From Chryseobacterium defluvii (GTDB taxonomy: Bacteria; Bacteroidota; Bacteroidia; Flavobacteriales; Weeksellaceae): DNA of 64,000 nucleotides. The DNA lies in NCBI RefSeq assembly GCF_003634775.1, contig NZ_RBXB01000001.1, positions 1-64,000 of the forward strand, in the 5' to 3' direction. Numbering within the stretch: position 1 is the stretch's first letter; each line of letters starts with the position of its first letter. This document shows, piece after piece, positions 16,858-25,609 of this stretch. Made by a program: the position numbers and the translations under genes. The notes under the pieces are model-generated. The model was given only the letters and a program-made list of their open reading frames with translations. It made no database searches and was not told where the DNA came from.

Positions 16858-17355
16858 ATGAAAATTTTGAATAATGTCTTTCTGTTGATTTGTACCATGT
16901 TTCTGCTACAGTCATGCGTTTCTCACAGACCGAATATGGCCTTCTTTACAGATTCTGAATATGATTTTAAAGGAGCAAAATTTGTAAGTATGAATGTTCC
17001 GCTATTTTTAGCAAAACCATACATCAAAAAAGCATTAAGAGAAGACGGCGAAGATGAAGAAGTAATAAGACTGGTCAGAAAGGTTTCAAAGATAAAAATA
17101 CTGACGGTTGAGAACGGAAATAAAGACATGTTAAAAGAATATGCCCGCTATTTAAATGATAATAATTATGAAGATTGGGCAACGATAAAACATGATGGAG
17201 ATGACGTAAACGTAAGAGTGAAACAAAAGGGGAATGCCGTTAAAAATATGCTTATCACGGTAAATTCAGATAAAGATCTTGTTTTTGTAGATGTAAAAGG
17301 GAATTTTACGGCAGATGATATATCAAAAATGATCAGTTCCGTTTCGGATAAATAG
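16858..17355 (+). CDS. DUF4252 lipoprotein
   Basis: 165 residues. Lipoprotein signal with lipobox LLQSC (Cys20). The rest is one DUF4252 domain, paralogous to the N-terminal domain of the preceding protein (KFVSMNVPLFLAKPYIKKAL; SKIKILTVENGNKDM; FTADDISKMISSVSDK resembles MDDVNKIINSSE in the fusion). It starts 12 bases after the fusion gene and is followed by the cluster's terminator, so it completes a four-gene unit. Function unknown; DUF4252 genes are often found next to ECF sigma factors in Flavobacteriia. Confidence 0.85.
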   Translation: MKILNNVFLLICTMFLLQSCVSHRPNMAFFTDSEYDFKGAKFVSMNVPLFLAKPYIKKALREDGEDEEVIRLVRKVSKIKILTVENGNKDMLKEYARYLNDNNYEDWATIKHDGDDVNVRVKQKGNAVKNMLITVNSDKDLVFVDVKGNFTADDISKMISSVSDK

Positions 17356-17406
17356 CACAAGCTATTAAAGGCAAGTAACTTCATATACTAAATTATTTTG
17401 TAGATC

Positions 17407-17434
17407 ACCGCTCTCATTCAGGAGCGGTTTTTCG
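17407..17434 (+). terminator. Terminator of the sigma-factor cluster
   Basis: ACCGCTC, an 8-base loop and GAGCGGT form a GC-rich stem followed by TTTTTC. Confidence 0.8.
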
Positions 17435-17481
17435 ATTTAAGTTATTGATTATTAAATTTTATGTAAACTATCAAAAAGAAT

Positions 17482-17512
17482 TTTCATATCTCACCAAAAT
17501 AGCCTAATTTTG
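17482..17512 (+). promoter_or_regulatory. Promoter of guaB
   Basis: TTTC (17482-17485, one mismatch to TTTG), 19 bases, TAATTTTG (17505-17512). The -7 element ends 14 bases before the ATG, so the leader is very short. Confidence 0.75.
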
Positions 17513-17526
17513 CAAAGAAAGTAAAG

Positions 17527-18987
17527 ATGTCTATTCATAACAAAATTGTAGAGACAGCCATCACTTTCGATGACGTTCTTCTAGTCCCTTCTTACTCAGA
17601 AGTTTTACCTAACCAGGTTTCATTAAAATCAAGACTTACCGACAAAATTACGCTGAATGTTCCGATAGTTTCTGCTGCAATGGACACAGTTACTGAAGGC
17701 GATCTGGCAATTGCTCTTGCAAGAGTCGGAGGCTTAGGCTTCATTCACAAAAATATGCCGATCGCGGAACAGGCTGCACAGGTAAACCGTGTAAAACGTT
17801 CGGAAAATGGCATGATTTCCGATCCTGTTACCCTTTCAAAAGATCATACGTTAGGACAGGCTAAAGAGATGATGGCCAAATATAAAATTTCAGGTCTGCC
17901 TGTGGTAGATCCGGATAACATTTTAATCGGAATCATCACCAACAGAGATGTAAAGTATCAGGAAAACCTTGATATGAAAGTGGAGGAGATCATGACGAAA
18001 GAAAAGCTTATTACCTCCGATAAAGATACCAACCTTGAAAAAGCAAAAGAAATCCTTCTTAAAAACAGAGTTGAAAAACTTCCTATCGTTGATAAAGACA
18101 ATAAGTTGGTTGGATTAATTACTATTAAAGATATTGATAATCAACTAGAATATCCCAATGCCAATAAAGATAAAAACGGTCGCCTTATCGTGGGAGCTGG
18201 AGTTGGAGTTGGAGAAGATACTTTAGATAGAATCGCTGCACTAGTTCAGGCAGGGGTGGATATTATCGGTATCGATTCCGCACACGGACATTCTAAAGGA
18301 GTATTGGATAAAATTGCAGAGATCAGAAAAACTTATCCTGATTTGGATATCGTTGGAGGAAATATCGTAACGGCAGAAGCTGCAAAAGACCTGATCAAAG
18401 CAGGCGCCAATGTTCTTAAAGTAGGGGTTGGCCCGGGGTCTATCTGTACCACCAGGGTGGTTGCCGGAGTTGGGGTTCCTCAGTTGTCAGCCATTTATAA
18501 CGTATATGAATATGCTAAATCTAAAAATGTAACGGTAATTGCAGACGGAGGAATCAAGCTTTCAGGAGATATCGTGAAAGCTATTGCCAGTGGGGCAGGA
18601 GCTGTAATGTTGGGTTCTCTATTAGCAGGAACAGATGAAGCACCGGGAGAAGAAATTATCTTCCAGGGAAGAAAATTCAAATCGTATCAGGGAATGGGAA
18701 GCCTTTCTGCAATGAAAAGAGGAGGAAAAGAAAGATACTTCCAGAGTGAAGCCAAAAAATTCGTTCCGGAAGGAATTGAAGGAAGAGTGCCGCACAAAGG
18801 AAAATTAGAAGATGTGATCTTCCAGTTGACGGGTGGTTTAAGAGCCGGAATGGGATACTGTGGTGCAAAAGACATTGAAGCTCTACAGAAAGACACGAAA
18901 ATGGTGAGAATTACGGGAAGCGGATTGAAAGAATCTCATCCGCATGATGTCATCATCACTCAAGAGGCCCCGAATTATTCTTTATAA
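17527..18987 (+). CDS. guaB: Inosine-5'-monophosphate dehydrogenase
   Basis: 486 residues, normal length. It oxidises IMP to XMP with NAD, the committed step to GMP. The (beta/alpha)8 barrel is interrupted by two CBS domains (about residues 95-205; [19 protein letters not shown], then [18 protein letters not shown]). The catalytic loop is [18 protein letters not shown] with the nucleophilic Cys, and the mobile flap carries [11 protein letters not shown]. The barrel start [15 protein letters not shown] is also typical. Single-gene unit with promoter and terminator. Confidence 0.98.
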   Translation: MSIHNKIVETAITFDDVLLVPSYSEVLPNQVSLKSRLTDKITLNVPIVSAAMDTVTEGDLAIALARVGGLGFIHKNMPIAEQAAQVNRVKRSENGMISDPVTLSKDHTLGQAKEMMAKYKISGLPVVDPDNILIGIITNRDVKYQENLDMKVEEIMTKEKLITSDKDTNLEKAKEILLKNRVEKLPIVDKDNKLVGLITIKDIDNQLEYPNANKDKNGRLIVGAGVGVGEDTLDRIAALVQAGVDIIGIDSAHGHSKGVLDKIAEIRKTYPDLDIVGGNIVTAEAAKDLIKAGANVLKVGVGPGSICTTRVVAGVGVPQLSAIYNVYEYAKSKNVTVIADGGIKLSGDIVKAIASGAGAVMLGSLLAGTDEAPGEEIIFQGRKFKSYQGMGSLSAMKRGGKERYFQSEAKKFVPEGIEGRVPHKGKLEDVIFQLTGGLRAGMGYCGAKDIEALQKDTKMVRITGSGLKESHPHDVIITQEAPNYSL

Positions 18988-19011
18988 AAGAAAATACATA
19001 TATAGTATGGT

Positions 19012-19039
19012 AAGCTCACGGGATTCTGTGAGCTTTTTT
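19012..19039 (+). terminator. Terminator of guaB
   Basis: AAGCTCAC, 8-base loop, GTGAGCTT, then T residues. Its end touches the stop codon of the convergent KTSC gene at 19038. Confidence 0.85.
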
Positions 19040-19235
19040 ATTCAACCCTGCGGAACTTGAATCCCGGCTTGATGACTTTGTTTAAGAATTTGCCTTTAGA
19101 CTGTGCTGCACGGAAATTATCCAGAATTTTTTGAGGGACATTCAAATAATCATACACGGCCCCCGACTGATATATAATACGCAATATTTCAGTTTCAGGA
19201 AAATATAAATAATGATGTATCACTGAAGAAGGCAT
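19038..19235 (-). CDS. KTSC domain protein
   Basis: 65 residues. The whole protein fits the KTSC domain: a strand-rich start (SSVIHHYLYFPETEILRIIYQSG), YDYLNVPQKILDNF, and the motif region AAQSKGKFLNKVIKP, where the family name-giving Lys-Thr-Ser-Cys is not strictly kept. KTSC domains occur alone or fused to lysyl-tRNA synthetase-like proteins; the function is not known. It is convergent to guaB and shares its terminator region. Confidence 0.75.
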   Translation of the reverse strand: MPSSVIHHYLYFPETEILRIIYQSGAVYDYLNVPQKILDNFRAAQSKGKFLNKVIKPGFKFRRVE

Positions 19236-19270
19236 ATAAGATGATATGCAAAAAATATTCCTTACAAATT

Positions 19271-19299
19271 AAAAAGCTTTCGGATTCCGAAAGCTTTTT
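19271..19299. terminator. Bidirectional-looking terminator hairpin
   Basis: AAAAAGCTTTCGG, ATT loop, CCGAAAGCTTTTT: a perfect 13-bp stem with A on one side and T on the other. It follows the minus-strand T9SS gene (stop at 19313). Confidence 0.85.
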
Positions 19300-19312
19300 A
19301 CTGTAGAGTATT

Positions 19313-20002
19313 TTATTTTTTTACAAACTTGAATTCATAGGTCTCAGAATCTTTCATAATGATTTTTAAAACATACATTCCTGAAGAAAGTTGAGAAACA
19401 TTCACTTTTTGTTCGAAAACTTCAGATAAGGCCAATTGTCCGGAAATATTGTAAATCTGGATAAGCCTACCATTATCAATACCTGAAATGGTAATAAAAT
19501 CAGAAACAGGGTTAGGGAAAATTTGAATCTTTCTTTTTACCGCTTCGGATATGGCAAGAGTGGTCGTATGTACATCACCTGTCATAGTAGAATTGGCGGC
19601 AGTCAGATTTCCACCGCATCCTCCCGCCTGTTGAGTGAAGGTGGTATTTTCCACCCAGGTTCCAACAGTATTGCTTGGCGGATTAAGTGCAGCATTGTTT
19701 CCTGTGGAATTATAATAAACCAATGAAGGCGAAGTAAAGGTTCCATATCCCTCATCTGCAAGGAACTCCCATCTTGTGAGGGTATTGTTCCATTGAAGTT
19801 TAAACTCACAGCTTCCAAGTCCGCTGCACGACTGTCCGTCTATAGGGGTGGTCATGTAAATGTTCTTCCCATGGGGATCTACTCCGGTTTTCGTAAAGGT
19901 ATAGGTCTGGTTGTCGAATATATTATAACATCCTTTAAATGTTATGGTTTGTGCGGAAATAACACTTCCGAAAGCCAAACACAATAAGTATAAAGATTTC
20001 AT
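19313..20002 (-). CDS. Secreted protein with T9SS type A sorting domain
   Basis: 229 residues. Signal peptide (1-17, SVISAQ). Residues about 18-145 are a Cys-containing domain (CYNIFDN, GQSCSGLGSCEFKLQW, GGCGGN) that I do not recognise. Residues about 158-229 are a type A T9SS C-terminal domain: IQIFPNPVSDFITISG, YNISGQLALSE, LSSGMYVLKI and a basic end FKFVKK. The protein should cross the outer membrane by the type IX system and be anchored or released. The gene lies 6 bases after the tail-collar gene and is probably co-transcribed. Confidence 0.85.
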   Translation of the reverse strand: MKSLYLLCLAFGSVISAQTITFKGCYNIFDNQTYTFTKTGVDPHGKNIYMTTPIDGQSCSGLGSCEFKLQWNNTLTRWEFLADEGYGTFTSPSLVYYNSTGNNAALNPPSNTVGTWVENTTFTQQAGGCGGNLTAANSTMTGDVHTTTLAISEAVKRKIQIFPNPVSDFITISGIDNGRLIQIYNISGQLALSEVFEQKVNVSQLSSGMYVLKIIMKDSETYEFKFVKK

Positions 20003-20008
20003 AACTTA

Positions 20009-20599
20009 TTAATTAAAAGATGGATAAATACCTTGTAAAGCAATAATGCATCTTAATGTAACAAACGGTGGTCTGTTTTCGTGTGGCTGACTTCCTCCTG
20101 TAGGAGAAATCATGGTTCCTTTCAAGGTTGTATTTGCTGCTGCGTCAGAATATTCCTTGTCCAATCCTTTCGTATCGGCGGGAAGATTATTTGTAGGAGA
20201 GTTTTGGTTTCCTTCAGCACTTACTGCATTCACAGTATGAGTATGGGCAGGCATTTGTTGGGTGGTTAAAGTAACCGTTTCCGCACCGCCTATTTCTCCA
20301 ATTATATAAGGGCTTAATCCAGGTCCTTGTCCTTGAGAGATAAGAACTCTTCCCCTCATATCGGGTAACGCAAAAGTAGTGGTTCCATTTCCTCCGTAAG
20401 TAGTCCCTAATAAAGAAAAAAGAGCTTGATTTTGTGCAATGGATAACAATTGCCCGTTACAATCGGCCCAGCCATTAGGAGCTTTGTTATAAGGAACGAA
20501 TGCGATTTGTCCAAGAAATGGTTCAGCAGCTTGTGCTTGTAGAGCTGATGCACATACACTGCAGATCAGCAGGGTACATGCTAAGAATGTTTTTTTCAT
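20009..20599 (-). CDS. Exported tail-collar (microcystin-dependent protein-like) protein
   Basis: 196 residues. Signal peptide (1-24, LQAQAAEP). Residues about 27-85 are the phage tail collar domain: FLGQIAFVPYNKAPNGWADC, LLSIAQNQALFSLLGTTYGG and FALPDMRGRV are classic. The rest has QMPAHTHTVNA and ends ENRPPFVTLRCIIALQG, the usual C-terminal motif. Homologs without phage neighbours, often called MdpB-like, are common in bacteria. The signal peptide and the adjacent T9SS gene point to a secreted role, not a prophage. Confidence 0.85.
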   Translation of the reverse strand: MKKTFLACTLLICSVCASALQAQAAEPFLGQIAFVPYNKAPNGWADCNGQLLSIAQNQALFSLLGTTYGGNGTTTFALPDMRGRVLISQGQGPGLSPYIIGEIGGAETVTLTTQQMPAHTHTVNAVSAEGNQNSPTNNLPADTKGLDKEYSDAAANTTLKGTMISPTGGSQPHENRPPFVTLRCIIALQGIYPSFN

Positions 20600-20645
20600 G
20601 ATAGTTAGTTTAGGATTACTAAGTTAAGTAATATTTCAACGATAA

Positions 20646-20679
20646 AACAAAAAAACCTTTCAGGATTTACTGAAAGGTT
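20646..20679 (-). terminator. Terminator of the DUF4407 gene
   Basis: On the minus strand AACCTTTCAG, TAAATC loop, CTGAAAGGTT is followed by TTTTTGTTTT, 22 bases after the stop. Confidence 0.85.
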
Positions 20680-20700
20680 AATTATGTTGAAATACGAGAT

Positions 20701-21771
20701 TTAATTCCGGAGATTATTTTTGAAATCCTCAATCCGGTAATCCGTTAGGGCGTTGCCTTTTTCGATTTTCTCTTTTGAATACAAACGGAAGTCATTTTCT
20801 GTTTTTTCCAAAAGATAGTCATAAGGTCCTATTGAAGAAATAAGCTTTACCAACACCGGTGAAATTTCAAGACAGATAAACAGTCCCATAATAAAGGCAG
20901 CGGCTAAGCCTATAATGGCCGAGTTTTTCCCCAACTCATCCAAAGCCTGTAATCTGGCTGCAAAACCGTTAAATTTATCTTCAAAAGTTTCTGTAGACTT
21001 TCTTTCTGTTTCCAGGTTGGTATACACTTTTGAAATTTCTTTATCCAGATATTCCAATCTTGGTGCAGACTGTTTTTGGAAGCTCTCCAGATCCTGTCGC
21101 CTTTGTTCCTTAAGCTCCTGCTTACGCTTCGCATTTGGTCCAAAGCCTTCTTTTCCGCTCGTTAATCCGGATTGTTTTCCCAAAATTTCTTTTTCCAGTT
21201 CTACGGATGCGGAGTCATAAGATTTCTGATATTGAGCTATTTTATCTGAAATTTGTTTTTTCTCCGTTTCAAACGGACCGCTTTGCTGTAGTATCCGTCC
21301 GCTCATTTCTGCCTGAAGTTGCTTTTTATTTCTCTGGATAATGGTATTAAGTTGTTTGTTCACCTCTTTCTCGAAAATTTTAAGCTCAAGAGGTTTAGAA
21401 ATGATAATTCCTAAAAAAGTAGCCAAAACCAACCTCGGAATAGCCATTAAAACCTGATTTCCCCAACTTCCGGTTTTCTTTATTGAAGACACAATATACC
21501 GGTCAAGATTAAAGATCATTAATCCCCATAAAATTCCAAAGCCAACCGATGCCCAGATATTATCAAATACAGTGTACATGGCATAGCCTGCGGAAAGTGT
21601 AGCAAAAACAGCTGTAAAAAGAACAATTCCCCCGATTCCGGCAAACTTGTTCCATTCACTAGGTGTCTTCCTTAAAATATGGATGTTTCCTCCGGAGCAT
21701 ACCAGCAGAAACTTCTGAAACCAATTCATAGAATGATTTACCTGATTTATAGTTTGTTGAGTATTTTTCAT
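20701..21771 (-). CDS. DUF4407 membrane protein
   Basis: 356 residues. Transmembrane segments at about 45-64, 70-88 and 107-125, a long Lys/Gln/Glu-rich coiled coil (about 135-275), and a fourth segment at about 285-312 (AIIGLAAAFIMGLFICLEIS). The opening LLVCSGGNIHILRKTPSEWNKFAGIG and NLDRYIV are family signatures of DUF4407. Such proteins sit in the inner membrane with a large soluble coiled-coil loop; the function is unknown. Single-gene unit, divergent from the M43 peptidase gene. Confidence 0.9.
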   Translation of the reverse strand: MKNTQQTINQVNHSMNWFQKFLLVCSGGNIHILRKTPSEWNKFAGIGGIVLFTAVFATLSAGYAMYTVFDNIWASVGFGILWGLMIFNLDRYIVSSIKKTGSWGNQVLMAIPRLVLATFLGIIISKPLELKIFEKEVNKQLNTIIQRNKKQLQAEMSGRILQQSGPFETEKKQISDKIAQYQKSYDSASVELEKEILGKQSGLTSGKEGFGPNAKRKQELKEQRRQDLESFQKQSAPRLEYLDKEISKVYTNLETERKSTETFEDKFNGFAARLQALDELGKNSAIIGLAAAFIMGLFICLEISPVLVKLISSIGPYDYLLEKTENDFRLYSKEKIEKGNALTDYRIEDFKNNLRN

Positions 21772-21939
21772 GCAATGAAAATTTATACAAAAGTAATACT
21801 AAAAATCGTACCATTGTTAAAGATAGTATTATGTTTTGCCAAGTATGTATTTTGCTTTGTGTAAATCATTGAAAATCAATTATTTTAATTTTTAATTGAA
21901 ACTTAGTTTACTTTTTTTTAATATTTTATGACTTCTAAT

Positions 21940-21970
21940 TTTAGTTTTCTTTAAAAAAGTGATAGGTTTG
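21940..21970 (+). promoter_or_regulatory. Promoter of the M43 peptidase gene
   Basis: TTTA (21940-21943), 19 bases, TAGGTTTG (21963-21970). The -7 element is a full match; the -33 has one mismatch. The start codon follows 30 bases later. Confidence 0.7.
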
Positions 21971-21999
21971 CACGAAATTTTTTAAAAAAAAGTAAATAA

Positions 22000-23889
22000 A
22001 TGAAAAGAATCAGTACAATTTTTCTATTAATGTTTTTTATTAATGCATTTTCTCAGGATTCGCATGGTAAAGAATGTGGATTTGATATTCTGATGAGAAA
22101 AATGGATGACAGAAATCCTGATTTTAAAAAGAGAAGATTAGAAGCGGATACCCACATCAGTAATTTGGATAAGCAATCTTATCTTAATAAGGTTGGAGCA
22201 ACTTCTTCATGGAATGGGCTGTATACAGGGCAAACCTATGAAATTCCTGTTGTAGTCCACGTTATTGAATCTACGGCAGCAGCAAACAGTAACCTGACTG
22301 TAACAGATCAGGAAATCAAAGACTGGATTGCAAGAGCCAACAGCATGTATGCAACAACTTACGGGAATGGTTTTTATCCTGAAGGATCAGGGCCAACGGG
22401 TGGGGCCGTAATGCCATTTAAACTTGTTTTGGCTAAAAGATCTCCCAACTGTTTACCAACAACCGGGATTATCAGATATAACGGAAGTACGATGCCATTA
22501 TACGATACAAGAGGGGTGAAAATGTCCAGCTCAAGTGGTGTAAATGATTATGATATTAAAAATCAGCTTGCCCCGCACTGGCCGGAGAATTCATACTTTA
22601 ATATTTATGTCGTTATCGGGTTTGACGGACAGCAGCAGCTATCTTACGGTTTAATGGGATATGCGATGTTTCCTACTGCATATGACTACGATTATGAAAG
22701 CTTTATGAAAGTAGCAACCATTAAAAATCAAAATGATACTACACTTACTCACGAATTAGGCCATGCTTTTGGATTATACCATACCTTCCAGGGAGTAGCT
22801 TATACGAACCAGACAAGTTGTCCGGTAAATAATAACTGTGCTACAGATGGAGATTTGGTTTGTGATACATCACCTTCAAGAAGTATGTATGGCGTTAGCG
22901 TACCTAGTAATTCTAGCATTGATCCATGTACGGGGCAAAACTTCGATGGTACACAATATAACATTATGAATTACACAAGCGTGGAACGTAAGTTTACGGA
23001 AGGACAAAGGGACAGGGCTGTCTTAATGATGATGGATTACAGAAAAAATCTTCTTAATTCTTTAGGGGCTAAAGATCCTGCTGCCATAATCCCGTCTCCG
23101 GTTACTGTAATTCCTGCTCAATGTAATCCGGCCGGAATCGTGAATGATATCAATAATAATTATGCAATAGGACCATACAGAGTTGTTTTCGGAACAATAA
23201 ACAGTATGAGCAACGGATATGATTCTGATGAGGCTTCCCCTATTTATTATGCTGATTATGCTAATGCAACCTGTATTAGACCTGCTTATTACACAGATAT
23301 TTCAGCTACATCTACGACACCGTTGAAAATTTCATTCATGAACGGATTTCCGCAAGCGGATAAATTCAGAATAAAAGTTTGGATTGACTATAATAACAAT
23401 GGAGCTTTTGAAGCTGGTGAGTTAGTTACCAATACCGTATCTTCGAATTTAAATGCAGGATCTGCAGTAACACTTACAAGTAATATAACTCCTCCGTCTT
23501 CAGCAGTGAAAAACACTTATTTAAGAATGAGGGTGGCAGTGGATGCGGCAACTTTCAACGCTGTTATGCTTCCTGACTTCGATGCTTGTTCTCAGTTACA
23601 GTACGGGCAAATGGAAGATTATGCTGTAAAAGTACTAGACGTATTGTCGACTTCTGAAGTAAAAGGAAAATCCGACACTAAAATCGTTTATGTGAAGGGA
23701 GAAAATAAACTTAAACTGGTTGGAAACGGAAATGAGACTTTTGGAGATTACCAAATCTTCGATATGAGTGGAAAACTGATCCAAAAAGGTGAATCCAGAT
23801 CAAATGAAGTTCAGATCACCAATGAATTGCCGAGAGGCACTTATATCATCAATTATTCTAAAGGCTCAAAGAAGTTCTTAAATAACTAA
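22000..23889 (+). CDS. Secreted zinc metallopeptidase, M43 (pappalysin) family, with GEVED and T9SS domains
   Basis: 629 residues. Signal peptide (1-18, NAFSQ). The catalytic domain (about 75-350) carries HELGHAFGLYH at 251-261: HExxHxxGxxH with zinc ligands His251, His255 and His261 and catalytic Glu252. A met-turn region IMNYTS follows about 70 residues later. The many Cys after the motif (TSCPVNNNCATDGDLVCDT) fit the M43 family. Residues about 400-545 are a GEVED domain (DKFRIKVWIDYNNNGAFE; LQYGQMEDYAVKV), and about 560-629 a T9SS C-terminal domain (YQIFDMSGKLIQKGE; LPRGTYIINY). Secreted proteolysis is the likely role. Confidence 0.92.
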   Translation: MKRISTIFLLMFFINAFSQDSHGKECGFDILMRKMDDRNPDFKKRRLEADTHISNLDKQSYLNKVGATSSWNGLYTGQTYEIPVVVHVIESTAAANSNLTVTDQEIKDWIARANSMYATTYGNGFYPEGSGPTGGAVMPFKLVLAKRSPNCLPTTGIIRYNGSTMPLYDTRGVKMSSSSGVNDYDIKNQLAPHWPENSYFNIYVVIGFDGQQQLSYGLMGYAMFPTAYDYDYESFMKVATIKNQNDTTLTHELGHAFGLYHTFQGVAYTNQTSCPVNNNCATDGDLVCDTSPSRSMYGVSVPSNSSIDPCTGQNFDGTQYNIMNYTSVERKFTEGQRDRAVLMMMDYRKNLLNSLGAKDPAAIIPSPVTVIPAQCNPAGIVNDINNNYAIGPYRVVFGTINSMSNGYDSDEASPIYYADYANATCIRPAYYTDISATSTTPLKISFMNGFPQADKFRIKVWIDYNNNGAFEAGELVTNTVSSNLNAGSAVTLTSNITPPSSAVKNTYLRMRVAVDAATFNAVMLPDFDACSQLQYGQMEDYAVKVLDVLSTSEVKGKSDTKIVYVKGENKLKLVGNGNETFGDYQIFDMSGKLIQKGESRSNEVQITNELPRGTYIINYSKGSKKFLNN

Positions 23890-23916
23890 TCTTTTATAGA
23901 TTTCTAAAACAATATC

Positions 23917-23950
23917 AAAAAGCCGTAAAATTTCACTTTTACGGCTTTTT
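23917..23950 (+). terminator. Terminator of the M43 peptidase gene
   Basis: AAAAGCCGTAAAA, short loop, TTTTACGGCTTTT: a perfect stem of at least 13 bp with a T run. Confidence 0.9.
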
Positions 23951-24029
23951 ATTTTATTGGTAAACAGGGAGTTATTTCATTTATTAAAATAGTCTTATCT
24001 TTAATATCCAATTATAAAATATTTGAGTT

Positions 24030-24440
24030 ATGAAACATGTAATAAGATTTTCAGTAGTGACTATCCTGTTATTTTTCTTTTCATGTAAAAAAGAAAAAAC
24101 AGTAGATATGGAACTTAAGGAAGCTGCTGCCAGTATGAATAAGCTTACTCCGCAGACTCTTAACGATATGATCCGCTTAGACAGTGTTTCTTCAGAGCCT
24201 GATAAAATTTTTAAATACAATTATACTTTATTGGGAGATGTGAAAGAAAATGTTTCCGAAGAACAAATCAATGATTTTAAAAAAGAAGCTAAACAGGAAG
24301 CGATAAATGCCATAAAAACATCTGAAGATCTGAAGGAATTCAGAGACAATGATGTAACATTGAAATATATTTATTATGATAAGAACGGCAAACGTACAGC
24401 CGATTTTACCGTTACGCCTTCTGAATATAAAAGTAAATAA
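24030..24440 (+). CDS. Small hypothetical lipoprotein
   Basis: 136 residues. Lipoprotein signal with FFFSC (Cys19) followed by KKEK; the basic residues after Cys do not fit the surface-export signal, so periplasmic orientation is more likely. The mature part is charged and mostly helical (EEQINDFKKEAKQEAINAI) with a final beta segment (LKYIYYDKNGKRTADF). The helical half resembles small lipoproteins of Bacteroidota of unknown role. It is followed by a terminator that lies inside the 3' end of ruvC. Confidence 0.7.
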   Translation: MKHVIRFSVVTILLFFFSCKKEKTVDMELKEAAASMNKLTPQTLNDMIRLDSVSSEPDKIFKYNYTLLGDVKENVSEEQINDFKKEAKQEAINAIKTSEDLKEFRDNDVTLKYIYYDKNGKRTADFTVTPSEYKSK

Positions 24441-24450
24441 TGAAAAGAAG

Positions 24451-24486
24451 TCCGGATCCGTGTTATTTTATCCGATCCGGATTTTG
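24451..24486 (+). terminator. Terminator overlapping the ruvC 3' end
   Basis: TCCGGATC and GATCCGGA pair around a 15-base loop, then TTTTG. The stop codon of the minus-strand ruvC (24463) lies in the loop, so the structure ends the lipoprotein transcript within the convergent gene. Confidence 0.65.
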
Positions 24487-25017
24487 TTTCAGAAAGCTGT
24501 CCCAGCCTGAATATGATTTTGATTCTGCAATCATTCCTGAATTGAAATGGTGACAAACTGCTACTGCCAGTCCATCTGATGCGTCCAGGTATTTAGTAGG
24601 GAACTCCTTTAGGTTTAAAAGATTTTGCAACATTCCCGCAACCTGTTCCTTACTCGCATTTCCGTTGCCGGTAATTGCCATTTTTATTTTTTTGGGAGAA
24701 TACTCTGTAATGGGAATATTTCTGTGTAAGCTGGCAGCCATTGCTACTCCCTGAGCTCGACCCAGTTTCAGCATACTTTGTACATTTTTTCCATAAAATG
24801 GGGCTTCCAATGCCACTTCATCAGGGTGAAATTCATCAATCAGAGCCAGTGTCTTATCAAAAATATATTTAAGTTTGGTTTCATGGTTCGGATATTTTTT
24901 TAACATAAGCTCATGAATGGAAACCATTTCCATTTTCCCTTTTTTAATGGAAATAATACCAAAACCCATTATAGTAGTTCCGGGATCAATTCCTAATATA
25001 ATCTTCTCTGAAATCAT
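24463..25017 (-). CDS. ruvC: Crossover junction endodeoxyribonuclease RuvC
   Basis: 184 residues from the chosen ATG at 25017 (an upstream in-frame ATG at 25047 adds ten residues that are not part of the fold and would lie upstream of a possible promoter element). RuvC cuts Holliday junctions made by RuvAB. The four acidic catalytic positions are present: Asp11 in LGIDPGTT, Glu71 in ALEAPFYGKN, and Asp145/Asp148 in LDASDGLAVAVCHH. Length is normal. ruvA and ruvB are not nearby, the usual case in this phylum. Confidence 0.96.
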   Translation of the reverse strand: MISEKIILGIDPGTTIMGFGIISIKKGKMEMVSIHELMLKKYPNHETKLKYIFDKTLALIDEFHPDEVALEAPFYGKNVQSMLKLGRAQGVAMAASLHRNIPITEYSPKKIKMAITGNGNASKEQVAGMLQNLLNLKEFPTKYLDASDGLAVAVCHHFNSGMIAESKSYSGWDSFLKQNPDRIK

Positions 25018-25022
25018 TGGTC

Positions 25023-25030
25023 CAAAGATA
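25023..25030 (-). promoter_or_regulatory. Possible -7 element of ruvC
   Basis: Minus-strand TATCTTTG matches TAnnTTTG and ends only five bases before the chosen ruvC start, which would give a leaderless or nearly leaderless mRNA. No -33 element is seen; it could be chance. Confidence 0.35.
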
Positions 25031-25118
25031 TAACTTTCCTCATTCACTTACCGGAAGAAAAAATAATAAAACGAATCTGTTTTTCAGAAAAACTTCTTAA
25101 CTTCAAGAAAAAATTAAC

Positions 25119-25607
25119 ATGAAAAATCTATTATGCTTTTTTATTCTTCCCGTTTTTGTGTTAGGTAATTCGTTGCCAGTTAATTATTTAGGGAAAAAAC
25201 AAGGAGTTGAAGCCGAAAGCTACTTTGAAAAAGACAGTCAGATTGTATATCTTTTCTTTAAAGTGGAAAAAAGCAATTCCGGTCAGGAAAAAATAACCTT
25301 ACAAGGTAAAAAAATGTCACCCGGGAAACTCAAGCTTGAGCCTGCTTTTGACAGAGGTTCAGCCAATGTCGGAGATTATATTATTTCTTTGCATGATTCA
25401 AGCGGAAAAGAAGTTGGAAAACAGTTGATAAAAGACCCGTTGCATCCCGAAATGGAAGTTTATGAAGACGGAATCAGCAGAAATAAAATGACTCTTCAAA
25501 ATGCTGAATTCAGTATAAGATATTCTCATTCAGGAAGTATTGCCATGGTAAAAATTGAGAAAATCACTAAAGGAGGAACCCAATTACTATTCACACAAAA
25601 ACTTTAA
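25119..25607 (+). CDS. Small exported protein paired with an M64 peptidase
   Basis: 162 residues, signal peptide (1-16, VLGNS). The mature protein is beta-rich with many Lys/Glu (EKDSQIVYLFFKVEKSNSGQEK; IISLHDSSGKEVGKQLIKDP; FSIRYSHSGSIAMVKIEK) and no Cys. I do not recognise a family. It ends two bases before the M64 peptidase gene starts, so both are surely co-transcribed. It may assist, inhibit or dock the peptidase, but nothing in the sequence shows which. Confidence 0.65.
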   Translation: MKNLLCFFILPVFVLGNSLPVNYLGKKQGVEAESYFEKDSQIVYLFFKVEKSNSGQEKITLQGKKMSPGKLKLEPAFDRGSANVGDYIISLHDSSGKEVGKQLIKDPLHPEMEVYEDGISRNKMTLQNAEFSIRYSHSGSIAMVKIEKITKGGTQLLFTQKL

Positions 25608-25609
25608 TC

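Noticed and set aside
20009-20599. Prophage remnant (tail-collar domain)
   Set aside because: Signal peptide present and no other phage gene nearby.
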